Assembly: GCF_017115045.1 (NCBI RefSeq)
Contig: NZ_JABXKK010000104.1
Location: 1 to 64,000, forward strand
Source: Nostoc sp. NMS8
GTDB taxonomy: Bacteria; Cyanobacteriota; Cyanobacteriia; Cyanobacteriales; Nostocaceae
Direction of reading: 5' to 3'
Length of the DNA: 64,000 nt
Position numbers and translations under genes: made by a program. This document shows positions 43,060-51,777 of the stretch, in pieces. Positions within the stretch are counted from its first letter, which is position 1. The number at the start of each line of letters is the position of its first letter. A model generated the notes under the pieces. That model saw only the letters and a program-made list of their open reading frames with translations, made no database searches and was not told the DNA's origin.

Positions 43060-44652
43060 CTAAAGACTGGCGTGTTTTCTCATTGCGGCATAGTGTCTTG
43101 CTGTTGTATTAATTTCAATTACTAACTCTGTGCCTTGACCTAATTGAGAATTACATTTAAGTTTACCTTGATGTTTTTCAACTATAATTTGCCGACTAAT
43201 TGATAGCCCCAGTCCTTGACCTTTGCCTACTGGCTTAGTCGTAAAAAATGGTTCAAATATATGTCTTTGGATATGGGGCAGAATGCCTTTGCCATTGTCA
43301 AAAATGCGAATTATAGCTTTGTGCTTTTTATCCTGTTGGTTGTTTAGCCAATGTTCATTACTATTGACCAATGATAAATGGCTGCTAACAATTTCTGTAT
43401 GAATTAAAATTTTGGGAGTAAAGGAATTATCATGCTTCATCCTCTCTTCTAAGGCATCAATGGCATTTGTTAAGATGTTCATGAATACCTGATTTAGTTC
43501 ACCTGGATAACACTCGATTAAAGGTAATTCCCCAAAGGTTTTAATTACTTGAATCCTGGCTCTATCAGGCTTTTCTTTGAGACGATGCTGCAAAATTCTG
43601 AGAACACTATCAAATCCTTGATGGAGGTCAACTTTTTTCATTTGACCTTCGTCAGAGGTTGAAAAGTTCTGCAAGGCGAAAACAATTTCTTTGACGCGTT
43701 CAGATCCGGCTCGCATTGACCACAGCAATTTTAAAAAGTCTGTCTTCACAAAACCAAGGTCGAGGCGTTGCAGATGTAAGGCAATAACTGGGGTAGGTGT
43801 GGGATAGTGATGTTGATAAAGTTCTATGATTTTAATTAAGTCTTCAGCGTATTGGCTGGCGGGATGGAGATTGCCGTAGATGAAGCTAACGGGGTTGTTA
43901 ATTTCGTTAGCCATATCCGCCACCAGTTGACCGAGATTAGCCATTTTCTGGTTCTGCAATAACTGCCTTTGGGTATATTTGAGTTCTTCGAGGGTAGTTT
44001 CTAGCTGCTGTGATTTTTCCCTAACTTGGTCTTCAATAGACTGGCGTTGGGCGATTTCTCTTTGGAGTTGTTCAAAAAATTGGTATTGTTGATTAGCGTA
44101 AGCGCAGCTCGTCGTAGACATCGCCTTATCCTGAGTAATATCCTTGTGCGTCCCCGCCATCCGTATCGGTTTACCGGATTCATCCCACTGAAATACTTTG
44201 CCACAAGTCAAAATCCACTTCCATTCCCCGGATTTGGTCAGCATTCGCAATTCGACTTCAAACACAGGTGTGTATCCTTGGAGATAATCGTGCAATGCTT
44301 GGCGAATTCTCGGTAAATCTTGCGGATGTACAAGTTGCTCAAAGGATTGATAATCGTTGTCGATTTCGTCTACTTGATATCCCAGAATGCTTTTCCATTG
44401 GGGATCGTAATAAGTTTTATCAGTAACTAGATTCCAATCCCATAACCCCAAGCCACTGGCGATTAATGCCATTTCTAAGGCGGCTTGTGAAGATTGACAA
44501 GGATCTAAATTTTCTTGAGATAAGTCTTTTGCTTCTGGGAAACTCTGAGAATCTGGTACTGAAAATGGAGTTTCCGGTTCATAGGTATTGGGTTCTTCGA
44601 TATGCATAGCCGCTGGTACGATGAGGAAGATATTTTGTAGCTCTCTCTCCAC
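43060..44652 (-). CDS. PAS sensor histidine kinase-like protein lacking the phospho-acceptor His
   Basis: A 530-residue cytosolic protein. The PAS/PAC domain covers about residues 60-180 (WDWNLVTDKTYYDPQWKSIL ... RMAGTHKDITQ). A coiled coil covers about 185-240. The dimerisation segment reads LVADMANEINNPVSFIYGNL (about 239-258), where related kinases have AHEINNP, so His is replaced by Asn (codon AAC). The ATPase domain is intact: N-box NILTNAIDAL, G1 FDNGKGI, F-box FEPFFTTKPVG, G2 GQGLGLSI. It may signal without autophosphorylation or phosphorylate in trans. GTG start at 44652; ATG at 44607 is an alternative. A small dispersed repeat is read through at 44096-44125. Confidence 0.88.
   Translation of the reverse strand: MERELQNIFLIVPAAMHIEEPNTYEPETPFSVPDSQSFPEAKDLSQENLDPCQSSQAALEMALIASGLGLWDWNLVTDKTYYDPQWKSILGYQVDEIDNDYQSFEQLVHPQDLPRIRQALHDYLQGYTPVFEVELRMLTKSGEWKWILTCGKVFQWDESGKPIRMAGTHKDITQDKAMSTTSCAYANQQYQFFEQLQREIAQRQSIEDQVREKSQQLETTLEELKYTQRQLLQNQKMANLGQLVADMANEINNPVSFIYGNLHPASQYAEDLIKIIELYQHHYPTPTPVIALHLQRLDLGFVKTDFLKLLWSMRAGSERVKEIVFALQNFSTSDEGQMKKVDLHQGFDSVLRILQHRLKEKPDRARIQVIKTFGELPLIECYPGELNQVFMNILTNAIDALEERMKHDNSFTPKILIHTEIVSSHLSLVNSNEHWLNNQQDKKHKAIIRIFDNGKGILPHIQRHIFEPFFTTKPVGKGQGLGLSISRQIIVEKHQGKLKCNSQLGQGTELVIEINTTARHYAAMRKHASL
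44096..44125. repeat. Small dispersed repeat within the PAS kinase gene
   Basis: GCGTAAGCGCAGCTCGTCGT plus ten bases resembles the hairpin repeat family GCGATGTCTACG...CTACGC. It is read in frame as STTSCAYAN, between the PAS domain and the coiled coil. Confidence 0.5.
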
Positions 44653-45018
44653 GCTGTCTTAGCACCCTGACGATCCAGTTATGATTGATTGGGCTGTAAT
44701 TTTGGTCAGAGATATATCAGCCCAGATCATAAATTTGGATGGAATTAAAAAAAGTAAACAAATGAGTGTAACCTATGTTGCGATCGCAATTGGCGATTTT
44801 TGAGAAAAAGATCGCTCTATTGTGTGCATCTACATTCTAAGATATGTCTAAAAAAAGTAGTTCAAATCACATATAATTACCTAAAAACTCAGAAAAATTT
44901 GTAAAAAAATTGTCAAGGCTTGTTTGTAGCTTTTTTGGTAATAGCTAGCTGCTATTTATACTAAACACCAAACATCATGGTGTGAAAAAATTTTATGCTG
45001 AATTAGAGCCAATCAGTA
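44653..45018. other. Intergenic region between divergent kinase and AAA-like genes
   Basis: 366 bp, AT-rich, with one HIP1-like GCGATCGC variant. Promoters for both divergent genes must lie here, but no distinct boxes or hairpins stand out. Confidence 0.4.
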
Positions 45019-46356
45019 ATGACTATAGATGAACTAGTACTGCTACTAAAAGCCAGTCAAGCAACCGGTTTAACGACACTCCAAGAGTTGATCTTGCGTT
45101 CTTCGTGGGAAGGAAAAACCTACACCAATATAGCCTGCGAAGCGCACTATGGCGAAGAACGTGTTAAGAAAATTGCTGCTCATCTATGGCAAGTACTGAG
45201 TAATTTTTGTAAAGAACCAATAAATAAATCCAATTTCCGCTTGACTTTAGAAAGCCATCCTCTCAGTGAAGCGCATCAGCAGTTAGTTAAGGAATTCAAC
45301 CAAGCAGCCACAGCAATCTCCTTAGAATTTCCGAGTGGGCCAGTATCCCTTAATTCCAGATTTTATATCCCTCGTCCGCCAATTGAAGAACTCGCTTATG
45401 CAGAAATAGCTAAACCTGGAAGTGTTATTTGCATCAAAGCACCTAAAAAGATGGGGAAAAGCTCTTTGATTGTACGGTTGCTTGCACGCGCTAAAAAGCA
45501 AGGCTTTCACACCGTAACTTTGGACTTTCAACAAGCAGACAAAGCAGTATTTACCAGTTTGGATAAATTTTTACGCTGGTTCTGTACAAATGTGAGCCAG
45601 GAGTTACAACTAGAACCAAAACTTAATGATTATTGGGATGAAGATATGGATAGCAAAGTTAGCTGTTCTATCTATTTCCAACAATATTTACTATCTGCGC
45701 TCTCAAGTCCCCTGGTTTTGGTATTAAATCAAGTGGATTGGGTGTTTAAGGATCAGGAAATAGCTGGAGAACTGCTACCATTGGTGCGATCGTGGCATGA
45801 ACAAGCCAAAAGGGTAGAAATTTGGCAAAAATTACGTCTGGTTCTGGTTTATTCAACGGAAATTATTGTTTCCATCAGATTGACTCAATCGCCATTTAAT
45901 ATTGGTTTGAGAATTAATTTACCTCCCTTTACGAAAGAGCAGGTGCAGGATTTAGCCCAACGTCATGGCTTGGATTGGACAGATGGCAAAGATGCTGAAA
46001 TTTTGATGGCAATGGTAGGAGGAAATCCTTATTTGGTGAGGTTGGCATTCTATCACCTTGTAGGTAAAAGGGGATTAAAACGGGATTTAGGGCAGTTATT
46101 GCAACAAGCACCCACAGAAGCCGGAATTTATCACGATTATTTCAGACAGTATGTGTTAGCGCTACAAGATGAGCCAGAATTGGGAGATGCTTTTTTGGAA
46201 GTTATTAGTACTGCAAATTATGTGAAATTAGAGCCAGCATTGGCAGATAAATTACAGAGTTTAGGACTAATTAATTTAGAAGGCGATCGCAGTACTGTTG
46301 CGTGTGAATTATATCGGTTATATTTCCGGCAATATCTGAAAAAAGTGAGAGTTTAA
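45019..46356 (+). CDS. AAA-like domain ATPase with N-terminal helical (vWA-MoxR-associated type) region
   Basis: A 445-residue protein. Residues 1-80 form a helix-turn-helix-like region (MTIDELVLLLKASQATGLTT ... AAHLWQVLSNFCKEPI), as in cyanobacterial vWA-MoxR-associated proteins. From about 115 comes an AAA_35-type ATPase: FYIPRPPIEELAYAEIAKPG leads to Walker A APKKMGKSSL (about 141-150), with a Walker B-like strand PLVLVLNQVDWV (about 231-242) where the usual Asp-Glu is Asn-Gln. The C-terminal winged-helix region ends with CELYRLYFRQYL. Many relatives carry sensor repeats (WD40, TPR) or protease domains, and this one ends after the ATPase. Function unknown; signalling or conflict roles are suggested for the family. 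Confidence 0.75.
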   Translation: MTIDELVLLLKASQATGLTTLQELILRSSWEGKTYTNIACEAHYGEERVKKIAAHLWQVLSNFCKEPINKSNFRLTLESHPLSEAHQQLVKEFNQAATAISLEFPSGPVSLNSRFYIPRPPIEELAYAEIAKPGSVICIKAPKKMGKSSLIVRLLARAKKQGFHTVTLDFQQADKAVFTSLDKFLRWFCTNVSQELQLEPKLNDYWDEDMDSKVSCSIYFQQYLLSALSSPLVLVLNQVDWVFKDQEIAGELLPLVRSWHEQAKRVEIWQKLRLVLVYSTEIIVSIRLTQSPFNIGLRINLPPFTKEQVQDLAQRHGLDWTDGKDAEILMAMVGGNPYLVRLAFYHLVGKRGLKRDLGQLLQQAPTEAGIYHDYFRQYVLALQDEPELGDAFLEVISTANYVKLEPALADKLQSLGLINLEGDRSTVACELYRLYFRQYLKKVRV

Positions 46357-46494
46357 ATATTATAAATACTAGTACTTAGATAAACTCTGCTAATATAGCT
46401 TCTTCTACAACTTTCTCTAAAGAAAAGCGATCGCACTCATTCACCTCTAAACCACCAAAGGCGATCGCTTGTAGATTTACACTTCTTTTCTAGA

Positions 46495-46523
46495 GCGATG
46501 TCTCCGATGGGCTACGCCTACGG
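46495..46523. repeat. Small dispersed repeat
   Basis: GCGATGTCTCCGATGGGCTA followed by CGCCTACGG matches the GCGATGTCTACG...GCTACGCCTACGC hairpin family seen elsewhere in the window (44096, 53418). It is intergenic. Confidence 0.6.
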
Positions 46524-46569
46524 TAGCTTTCGGCTTAATGATATACCAAAATGAATGTGCGAATTACTT

Positions 46570-46815
46570 AAATGAGTAAGCAAATTGGGGTTTGAGAAAG
46601 TAAAAGCTCATTTTACTTGCGGAAAACACCAAAATGAGTAAGCAAAAGTTTATTTTGAGAAAGTAAAAGCTTATTTTACTTGCGGAAAACACCAAAATGA
46701 GAAAGTCAAAGCTGCTTTTGAGTAAGTCAAAGCTTATTTTGCTTGCGGAAAACACCAAAATGAGAAAGTCAAAGCTCATTTTGAGAAAGTCAAAGCTCAT
46801 TTTGAGTAAGTTGAA
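46570..46815. repeat. Nested 21-bp/63-bp tandem repeat array
   Basis: A 63-bp unit carrying CTTGCGGAAAACACCAAAAT recurs at 46615, 46678 and 46741. Each is built from three 21-bp sub-units of the form GAGAAAGTCAAAGCTCATTTT, and 21-bp copies continue to 46815. An 85-codon open frame on the minus strand is a by-product of the 3-divisible period. No ribosome site or domain supports a gene. Confidence 0.9.
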
Positions 46816-46902
46816 TGGCATTTTTACTTAGTTCAATATGAATTTTAGTCTAGGCGATCGCGCTTTTCAGTTTTATTACGGTATGCTTTGCACAAAACTA
46901 GC

Positions 46903-47019
46903 TTATTGTGGATTTTGGGGGAGGCGATCGCAAAAATATGCTAAACTTTCACGCACAGTAACAGTATTAAGATGATTTGCCCCTAACCGTCGCTGAAAAA
47001 TATCTAATGCGTAGTGATC
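46903..47019 (-). pseudogene. Remnant of a kinesin-light-chain-type TPR protein (C-terminal end)
   Basis: The minus strand reads DHYALDIFQRRLGANHLNTV followed by TVRESLAYFCDRL and a stop. This closely resembles the last TPR unit of NB-ARC/TPR proteins (pattern ALxIFxxxLGxNHPNTxTVRxNL). Nothing upstream continues it, so it is a decayed 3' fragment about 39 codons long. Confidence 0.65.
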
Positions 47020-47186
47020 GCAGTTGCAACAGCTGTTAATGTTACAAGTTCCATAATTTAATAATGAAATACGATATTGCACGGGGAGATACAAATGCAG
47101 TTCTGTCTATTGCGGAAATATATCACACATATTTAGCAGTTAACCCTATATCCCAGCTTACAATAAATTGCAAGGCTAATAGCTCA

Positions 47187-47260
47187 AGTCCACTCAAGTG
47201 GACTAAAACCCTTTCTGAGTTTTCTAAAGAAGACTTTAGCTACATAGGTTTCTAACCTAT
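47187..47260. repeat. Interspersed element with two hairpins
   Basis: AGTCCACT-CA-AGTGGACT (47187-47204) and ATAGGTT-TCT-AACCTAT (47244-47260) are separated by 39 nt. I recognise the arrangement (AGTGGACT ... GACTTTAGCTA) as a common Nostoc interspersed palindromic repeat. The rest of 46357-47463 holds no gene I can support. Confidence 0.6.
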
Positions 47261-47383
47261 GGCGGGTAATGCAACAGACGCCATATCTCAGACTTACGGA
47301 TTTGAGTTTAATAGATTTTAAGTGGCGGATGATTTGAAAGAATAAGCGGTAAAAGTGACATTTTGCACTCTAACAAACCCCCA

Positions 47384-47413
47384 CCCCTTTCCAATCCTTA
47401 CAATGGAAAGGGG
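47384..47413 (+). terminator. Rho-independent terminator-like hairpin upstream of the exonuclease gene
   Basis: CCCCTTTCCA (47384-47393) pairs perfectly with TGGAAAGGGG (47404-47413), and TTTTATT follows directly. It sits 50 bp before the exonuclease start. With no complete gene just upstream on this strand, it could insulate the gene or act as an attenuator. Confidence 0.7.
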
Positions 47414-47463
47414 TTTTATTCACTTTCCTTCTTGAGGGAATCTCAAAGTAAACACACCAACTG

Positions 47464-48156
47464 ATGCAATTTGATACCCAACTACTACCACGCATTAATG
47501 CTACAGCCAAAAGAGAAAATGGTAAACAATATTATGTAGATACCAAGGGAAATCGCTTCCCCAGCGTGACTACAATACTTAATGCCACCAAATCACAAGC
47601 AGACCGAGACAGATTATTAAACTGGAAAGCGCGTGTTGGTACAGAAGAAGCTACCCGCATTACTACAACTGCTAGCCGTCGGGGAACCCAAACACACAAG
47701 CAAATTGAGCGCTACCTTCTTGGACAAAACCCTGTTTGTCCCGAAGCGAGTCGCCCTTATTGGGAGAGTATCAAGCCAGTTTTAGAACAAATCGACACAG
47801 TTAGACTTGTAGAAGGCTCAGTTTTTCATCATGATTTGAGCTATTCTGGCAAAGTTGATTGTATTGCCAGCTATCAAGGTATTCCCTGTATTTGCGAGTG
47901 GAAAACAGCAGACAAACCCAAAGGTTCAATTGAGCATTTATATGAACATCCACTGCAACTTACGGCATACATAGGAGCAGCTAACGAATATTATCGAGAT
48001 TATGGCATTCAGCTAAAGCACGCTCTCTTAGTAGTAGCGATTCCAGAAATGCCAGCAGAGGTATTTTGGTTTGAATCAGCAGTCATTAAAGATTACTGGG
48101 AACAGTGGGAAAAAAGAGTTACTGAATATTGGGAACGCAGAAGTGTTTGGAGTTAA
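47464..48156 (+). CDS. PD-(D/E)XK exonuclease, MGME1/RecB-like
   Basis: A 230-residue single-domain nuclease. It has FPSVTTILNAT (about residues 32-42), a helical insert with RRGTQTHKQIERYL (about 73-86), then the catalytic set: GKVDCIA with metal-binding Asp (about 131), CEWKTA with Glu and Lys (about 142-147), and the QLTAY motif (about 162-166). This layout matches mitochondrial MGME1-like and phage/cyanobacterial single-strand DNA exonucleases. Its role is probably DNA end processing or repair. It stands alone, downstream of a terminator hairpin. Confidence 0.85.
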   Translation: MQFDTQLLPRINATAKRENGKQYYVDTKGNRFPSVTTILNATKSQADRDRLLNWKARVGTEEATRITTTASRRGTQTHKQIERYLLGQNPVCPEASRPYWESIKPVLEQIDTVRLVEGSVFHHDLSYSGKVDCIASYQGIPCICEWKTADKPKGSIEHLYEHPLQLTAYIGAANEYYRDYGIQLKHALLVVAIPEMPAEVFWFESAVIKDYWEQWEKRVTEYWERRSVWS

Positions 48157-48235
48157 TCAGTAGGATTGCACAATTACCGAAATACTGTATTTCGTTACGT
48201 AAAGTAAATTTTCATGTGTAGTAACAACAACCAAT

Positions 48236-48688
48236 CTAACCTTGTAATGGCAAGACAGTAATTAACCCAGAAAATCTTGCAAAATCACTTATGTTGTGAG
48301 TGAGTAACTGAGGAATGCCATAAACTAGCATCGTAGCGACAATATTTGCATCATGAACTTGCTTACCACCGCTAGAAATTTCTTCCATGAGTGTCAGTAA
48401 CCTTTCTGTCACTTGAGAATTATCTTCAGCCACCCGAAATCGGTTATAGAAATAGCGGAGATCCTGAATTACTATTGCAATGGGTAGTGGGTTGGCAAAT
48501 TGTTGCGGACGGGTAAAAGTAGCCAAATATTCCCGCAATACTTGTCGGCTAATCCACAACTCAACTCCTGCATCATAAAAACCTTGGATAGCCTCCATCG
48601 CAACTTGGTGAAATGGAGACTGAATCTGACTAGCGTACACCAGGATATTTGTGTCTAGAAAAACAGGTTCACCGCCCTCAATCACCAT
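48236..48688 (-). CDS. PIN-domain toxin-like RNase (VapC family)
   Basis: A PIN-domain protein of about 150 residues. It has the first acidic motif FLDTNILVY, a central Glu in VLREYLATF, HDANIVATML with the third acidic residue, and NISDFARF with the fourth. Such proteins cleave RNA and are paired with an antitoxin. ATG at 48688 (or GTG at 48685) overlaps the upstream antitoxin end by about 11 nt; ATG at 48700 is also possible. It is the last gene of the minus-strand run XPB-Bax1-antitoxin-PIN. Confidence 0.85.
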   Translation of the reverse strand: MVIEGGEPVFLDTNILVYASQIQSPFHQVAMEAIQGFYDAGVELWISRQVLREYLATFTRPQQFANPLPIAIVIQDLRYFYNRFRVAEDNSQVTERLLTLMEEISSGGKQVHDANIVATMLVYGIPQLLTHNISDFARFSGLITVLPLQG

Positions 48689-48911
48689 ACATATCCTCAC
48701 GTGTTAAAGAAAGATTTTCAGGCCAAGGGCCATAATTATGCACAGGAAAGTTTAGAGGAGGACGCTTTTCCTTGCTCTCTGCTTTCTCAGCCAAAGGCTT
48801 TTCATCAATTACTATTACTACCTGATGCTCACCCTCTGGAATATCCAATGGTAATTGCGCTGTAATCTTACCATCTTTGGTAACTGTGGCAATTGTTTCT
48901 ATAGCTTTCAT
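48678..48911 (-). CDS. Antitoxin-like protein paired with PIN toxin
   Basis: About 77 residues. The N-terminal beta-rich segment (MKAIETIATVTKDGKITAQL, PEGEHQVVIVID) resembles the AbrB/PHD-less antitoxin type common before cyanobacterial PIN genes. A flexible toxin-binding C-terminus ends in REDMYGD. I chose ATG at 48911, preceded by GGAAGA. An upstream in-frame ATG at 48929 directly abuts the Bax1 stop. Overlap with the toxin gene supports a toxin-antitoxin pair. Confidence 0.75.
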   Translation of the reverse strand: MKAIETIATVTKDGKITAQLPLDIPEGEHQVVIVIDEKPLAEKAESKEKRPPLNFPVHNYGPWPENLSLTREDMYGD

Positions 48912-48925
48912 CTCATTCTTCCTTT

Positions 48926-50140
48926 TCAATCCATTACAGCTAATACAGCTTTCGGCAATAACTTATCTTTAAACCAAACAATTCTAGCGGGGACATCATT
49001 TAATTGTACTCCCGCTTTTTCTAAATTAAGTCGCTCGGAAATTGCCAAAATTAAGTCATCACGTCCAGCCCGCCGCACCTGAGAAAACTTCTTTTGTAAA
49101 TATTCTGGTCGCCAATAACCAACAATTTCTAATAAGAATGTGCGTCCATCAGCATGAACCAAGCGAAAATCGGGAATCATCACACTACCAGGAATTGGGA
49201 TCAAATCAACTTCTCGTTCTAACGCCCAACCACTTTTCAATGCATCCCATTTATCAGCAAAAGATGCTTCTAACATACTATCGTAGGGCTTACCTGGTGG
49301 ATAATGGGATACCAAACCACATTCGGAATTGAGAGTGAAACGTCCAGTTTTCCAAGCATTTGTATAAGCGTCACGGGTTTGGAGAATCGAAGAAAGACTC
49401 CATTTAGTAACGTGAAGTAAAGCAGGAATAAGTTTAGCGATCGCTAACCCATATCGCGTACTAGGATTAAACAAGCTCGTCGGCCCATCTATCGTAATTG
49501 TAAACCCGTGGTCAGCATCGCCCTCAATATAAGCCATCAATTGAAACAACTTCAAATAGCGAAATAATAGCTTATATTCACCCGGAACATTCCGATGAGC
49601 ATTTAACACCAGTTGACTGGCTTTATAAAACACACCCTGCACCTGAGATAAGTTATATCGATTTAACACATCTGGCGCTGTCGGTGCATCAAAAACAGTC
49701 AAAATTTTATTCTCAGATAAATCAGCATATAACCCATTACGAACCTGTTCTAATAAAACTTCCCGCTCAAGTTCTTGAGTTAACTCATCAGCAATTTTAC
49801 TCAGAGTAACTTGTGTTGATTCTCGACTAGAAACAGACTTTGCAGCCAGAGAAAACACCCGTTCTCTTAACATTTGTGGTTCCAAAGGACTAACCACCTC
49901 AAAAGTACAAAAACTGCTTTTGAGAATATAAGCTAATCCCCGCTTCACCCGATAATCTGTCGAATCTCCTTCAAAATCAATCAGTTGTCGCTCAAGCACA
50001 CCTTGAGTTTTACCCACTGCTGATTGAAAATAATTAATTAACTCAATCGCCAAATCCGAAGTTGCTCGATCAATCTTCAGTCTCTTCGGGATGATCTCCT
50101 CCCCGTTTTGGCGATGCATCAGTAAATCTGTCGGTAACAT
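48926..50140 (-). CDS. Bax1-like DUF790 nuclease
   Basis: A 404-residue DUF790 protein, the Bax1 partner of archaeal-type XPB helicases. N-terminal MLPTDLLMHRQNGEEIIPKR and middle KLFQLMAYIEGD are characteristic. The C-terminal nuclease fold shows catalytic-type PDFRLVHADGRTFLLEIVGY (Asp about 325, Glu about 336) and SMLEASFADKW. In archaea Bax1 is a structure-specific endonuclease activated by XPB. The start lies 71 bp inside the end of the helicase gene, so the pair is translationally coupled. Confidence 0.88.
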   Translation of the reverse strand: MLPTDLLMHRQNGEEIIPKRLKIDRATSDLAIELINYFQSAVGKTQGVLERQLIDFEGDSTDYRVKRGLAYILKSSFCTFEVVSPLEPQMLRERVFSLAAKSVSSRESTQVTLSKIADELTQELEREVLLEQVRNGLYADLSENKILTVFDAPTAPDVLNRYNLSQVQGVFYKASQLVLNAHRNVPGEYKLLFRYLKLFQLMAYIEGDADHGFTITIDGPTSLFNPSTRYGLAIAKLIPALLHVTKWSLSSILQTRDAYTNAWKTGRFTLNSECGLVSHYPPGKPYDSMLEASFADKWDALKSGWALEREVDLIPIPGSVMIPDFRLVHADGRTFLLEIVGYWRPEYLQKKFSQVRRAGRDDLILAISERLNLEKAGVQLNDVPARIVWFKDKLLPKAVLAVMD

Positions 50141-51644
50141 CTGCTGAATTTTGGATTTTAGATTTTGGATTTCCGGTTGAATAATTAATTTCTATCTGTT
50201 CCGCAGCCTTCAAACTTTTTTCCTTTCCACTCCCATACACAACCTGTAACTTCCCTTTCTTTTCTCCCTCTGCTTTTCTCTCCCCTCTTCGCCTAGCCGA
50301 AGTCCCTTCTTCACTCGTATCTTCCGCCACCACCTCATATAAAATCGCCTGCTTATTCTCAATATTCCCCTTCCGTAAAATCCTCCCCAAGCGCTGAGTA
50401 TACTCCCTAGCCGAACCAGTCCCCGATAAAATAATTGCAACAGTTGCCGCAGGTACATCAACCCCTTCATTCAACACATGAGAAGCAACCAAAGTATTAT
50501 ATTTACCCTCTCGAAACTTTGTTAATATCTCATGGCGTTCTTTCACAGGTGTTTGATGAGTAATTGCCGGAATTAGCAAGTCTTGAGAAATGCGGTAAAC
50601 CGTTGCATTATCCGCAGTAAAAATCAAAATTCTCGCCGGATAATGTTCTGCCAATAAATTAACTAAAATTCGCAACTTCCCATCAGTACCCAAAGCGATA
50701 TCTTTCGCTTCTCGATGCGCTAACATCGCCCTCCGTCCAGATTGCGATCGCGCGCTCATTTGCACGAACATTTGCCAACCTTGCAAACTCCCCAAAGAAA
50801 TCTTTGATTGCTTCAAAAAGTCATTGCGGGTTTGAATTAACTGATTGTATCTTTCCCGCTCAAGTTGCGATAACTTTACCTTAATTTGGACAATTTCATG
50901 CTCCGCTAACGCCTTCCCCGCTAAATCTTCAGCGCGTTTGCGATATACTTCTTGTCCAATAAGGATATTTAAGTCAGCGTGTTTCCCATCAGTACGTTCT
51001 GGTGTGGCAGAGAGTCCCAGACGATAAGGTGCGATCGCATATTCAGCAATTACCCGATTAAAATCTGTCGGTAAATGATGGCATTCATCAAAAACAATTA
51101 ACGCATATTGATTTCCCAAGGTTTCAGCGTGAATTGCGGCACTATCATAAGTTGCAACTAAAATAGCCGTTCTATCCCGCGAACCACCTCCCAACAATCC
51201 CACCTCGGCATCAGGGAAAGCCGCAACTAAATGTGCATACCACTGATGCATTAAATCCAAAGTAGGCACTACAATCAACGTCGTGCGTGGTGTTGACTGC
51301 ATCGCCATTTGCGCTAAATAAGTCTTTCCCGCCGCCGTGGGAAGCACAACCACCCCTTGTCTACCCGCCAGTTTCCAAGCCGCTAGCGCTTCAGTCTGGT
51401 GGGGATAGGGTTCCATTTCCAGGGTAGGAACCAAATCTATAGGATAAAATTCCTTGGCCTCATCGATAAAATAAACATCTTCCGCTTGTAGTGCTTCTAC
51501 AAGCGATCGGTATTTAACTGCTGGAATGCGGAATTTTTCAACTCTATCATCCCACGTAGCGTAATCCATCCAACCTTTACCGCGTGGTGGTGGATGCAAA
51601 ATTAATGTGCCACGATCAAAATTTAATGTAGGGGTACGAGCCAT
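50070..51644 (-). CDS. XPB-type superfamily 2 DNA helicase
   Basis: A 524-residue helicase. An N-terminal damage-recognition-like region is followed by the Q/Walker A region VVLPTAAGKTYLAQMA (about residues 95-110), motif Ia LIVVPTLDLMHQW, motif II FDECHHLP (about 186-193), motif III LSATPERTDG, and motifs V-VI HVLNEGVDVP and YTQRLGRILRKG. It probably unwinds damaged DNA for cleavage by the coupled Bax1 protein. The last about 60 residues are low-complexity. They include NPKSKIQNS, which derives from an intergenic-type GATTTTAGATTTTGG repeat, suggesting the 3' end was extended into repeat DNA. Confidence 0.9.
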   Translation of the reverse strand: MARTPTLNFDRGTLILHPPPRGKGWMDYATWDDRVEKFRIPAVKYRSLVEALQAEDVYFIDEAKEFYPIDLVPTLEMEPYPHQTEALAAWKLAGRQGVVVLPTAAGKTYLAQMAMQSTPRTTLIVVPTLDLMHQWYAHLVAAFPDAEVGLLGGGSRDRTAILVATYDSAAIHAETLGNQYALIVFDECHHLPTDFNRVIAEYAIAPYRLGLSATPERTDGKHADLNILIGQEVYRKRAEDLAGKALAEHEIVQIKVKLSQLERERYNQLIQTRNDFLKQSKISLGSLQGWQMFVQMSARSQSGRRAMLAHREAKDIALGTDGKLRILVNLLAEHYPARILIFTADNATVYRISQDLLIPAITHQTPVKERHEILTKFREGKYNTLVASHVLNEGVDVPAATVAIILSGTGSAREYTQRLGRILRKGNIENKQAILYEVVAEDTSEEGTSARRRGERKAEGEKKGKLQVVYGSGKEKSLKAAEQIEINYSTGNPKSKIQNSADVTDRFTDASPKRGGDHPEETED

Positions 51645-51777
51645 TTTGGGGATTGGGGAAGGTGGGGCCCCCTCTGGAGATAAGGGGTAATGGGCATTGG
51701 GGATTGGGCATTGGAATTATTTCTATTCGCCATGCCCCATTTCCTAGTCCATTGATTACTAATAACGTAAAAAGTGC

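Noticed and set aside
46564..46821. 85-codon minus-strand frame with repeated SFDFLILVFSASK-like units
   Set aside because: It is a by-product of the 63/21-bp tandem repeat. No start signal or known domain.
47064..47255. 63-codon plus-strand frame in the repeat-rich gap
   Set aside because: It runs through an interspersed palindromic repeat and lacks a ribosome site and protein features.
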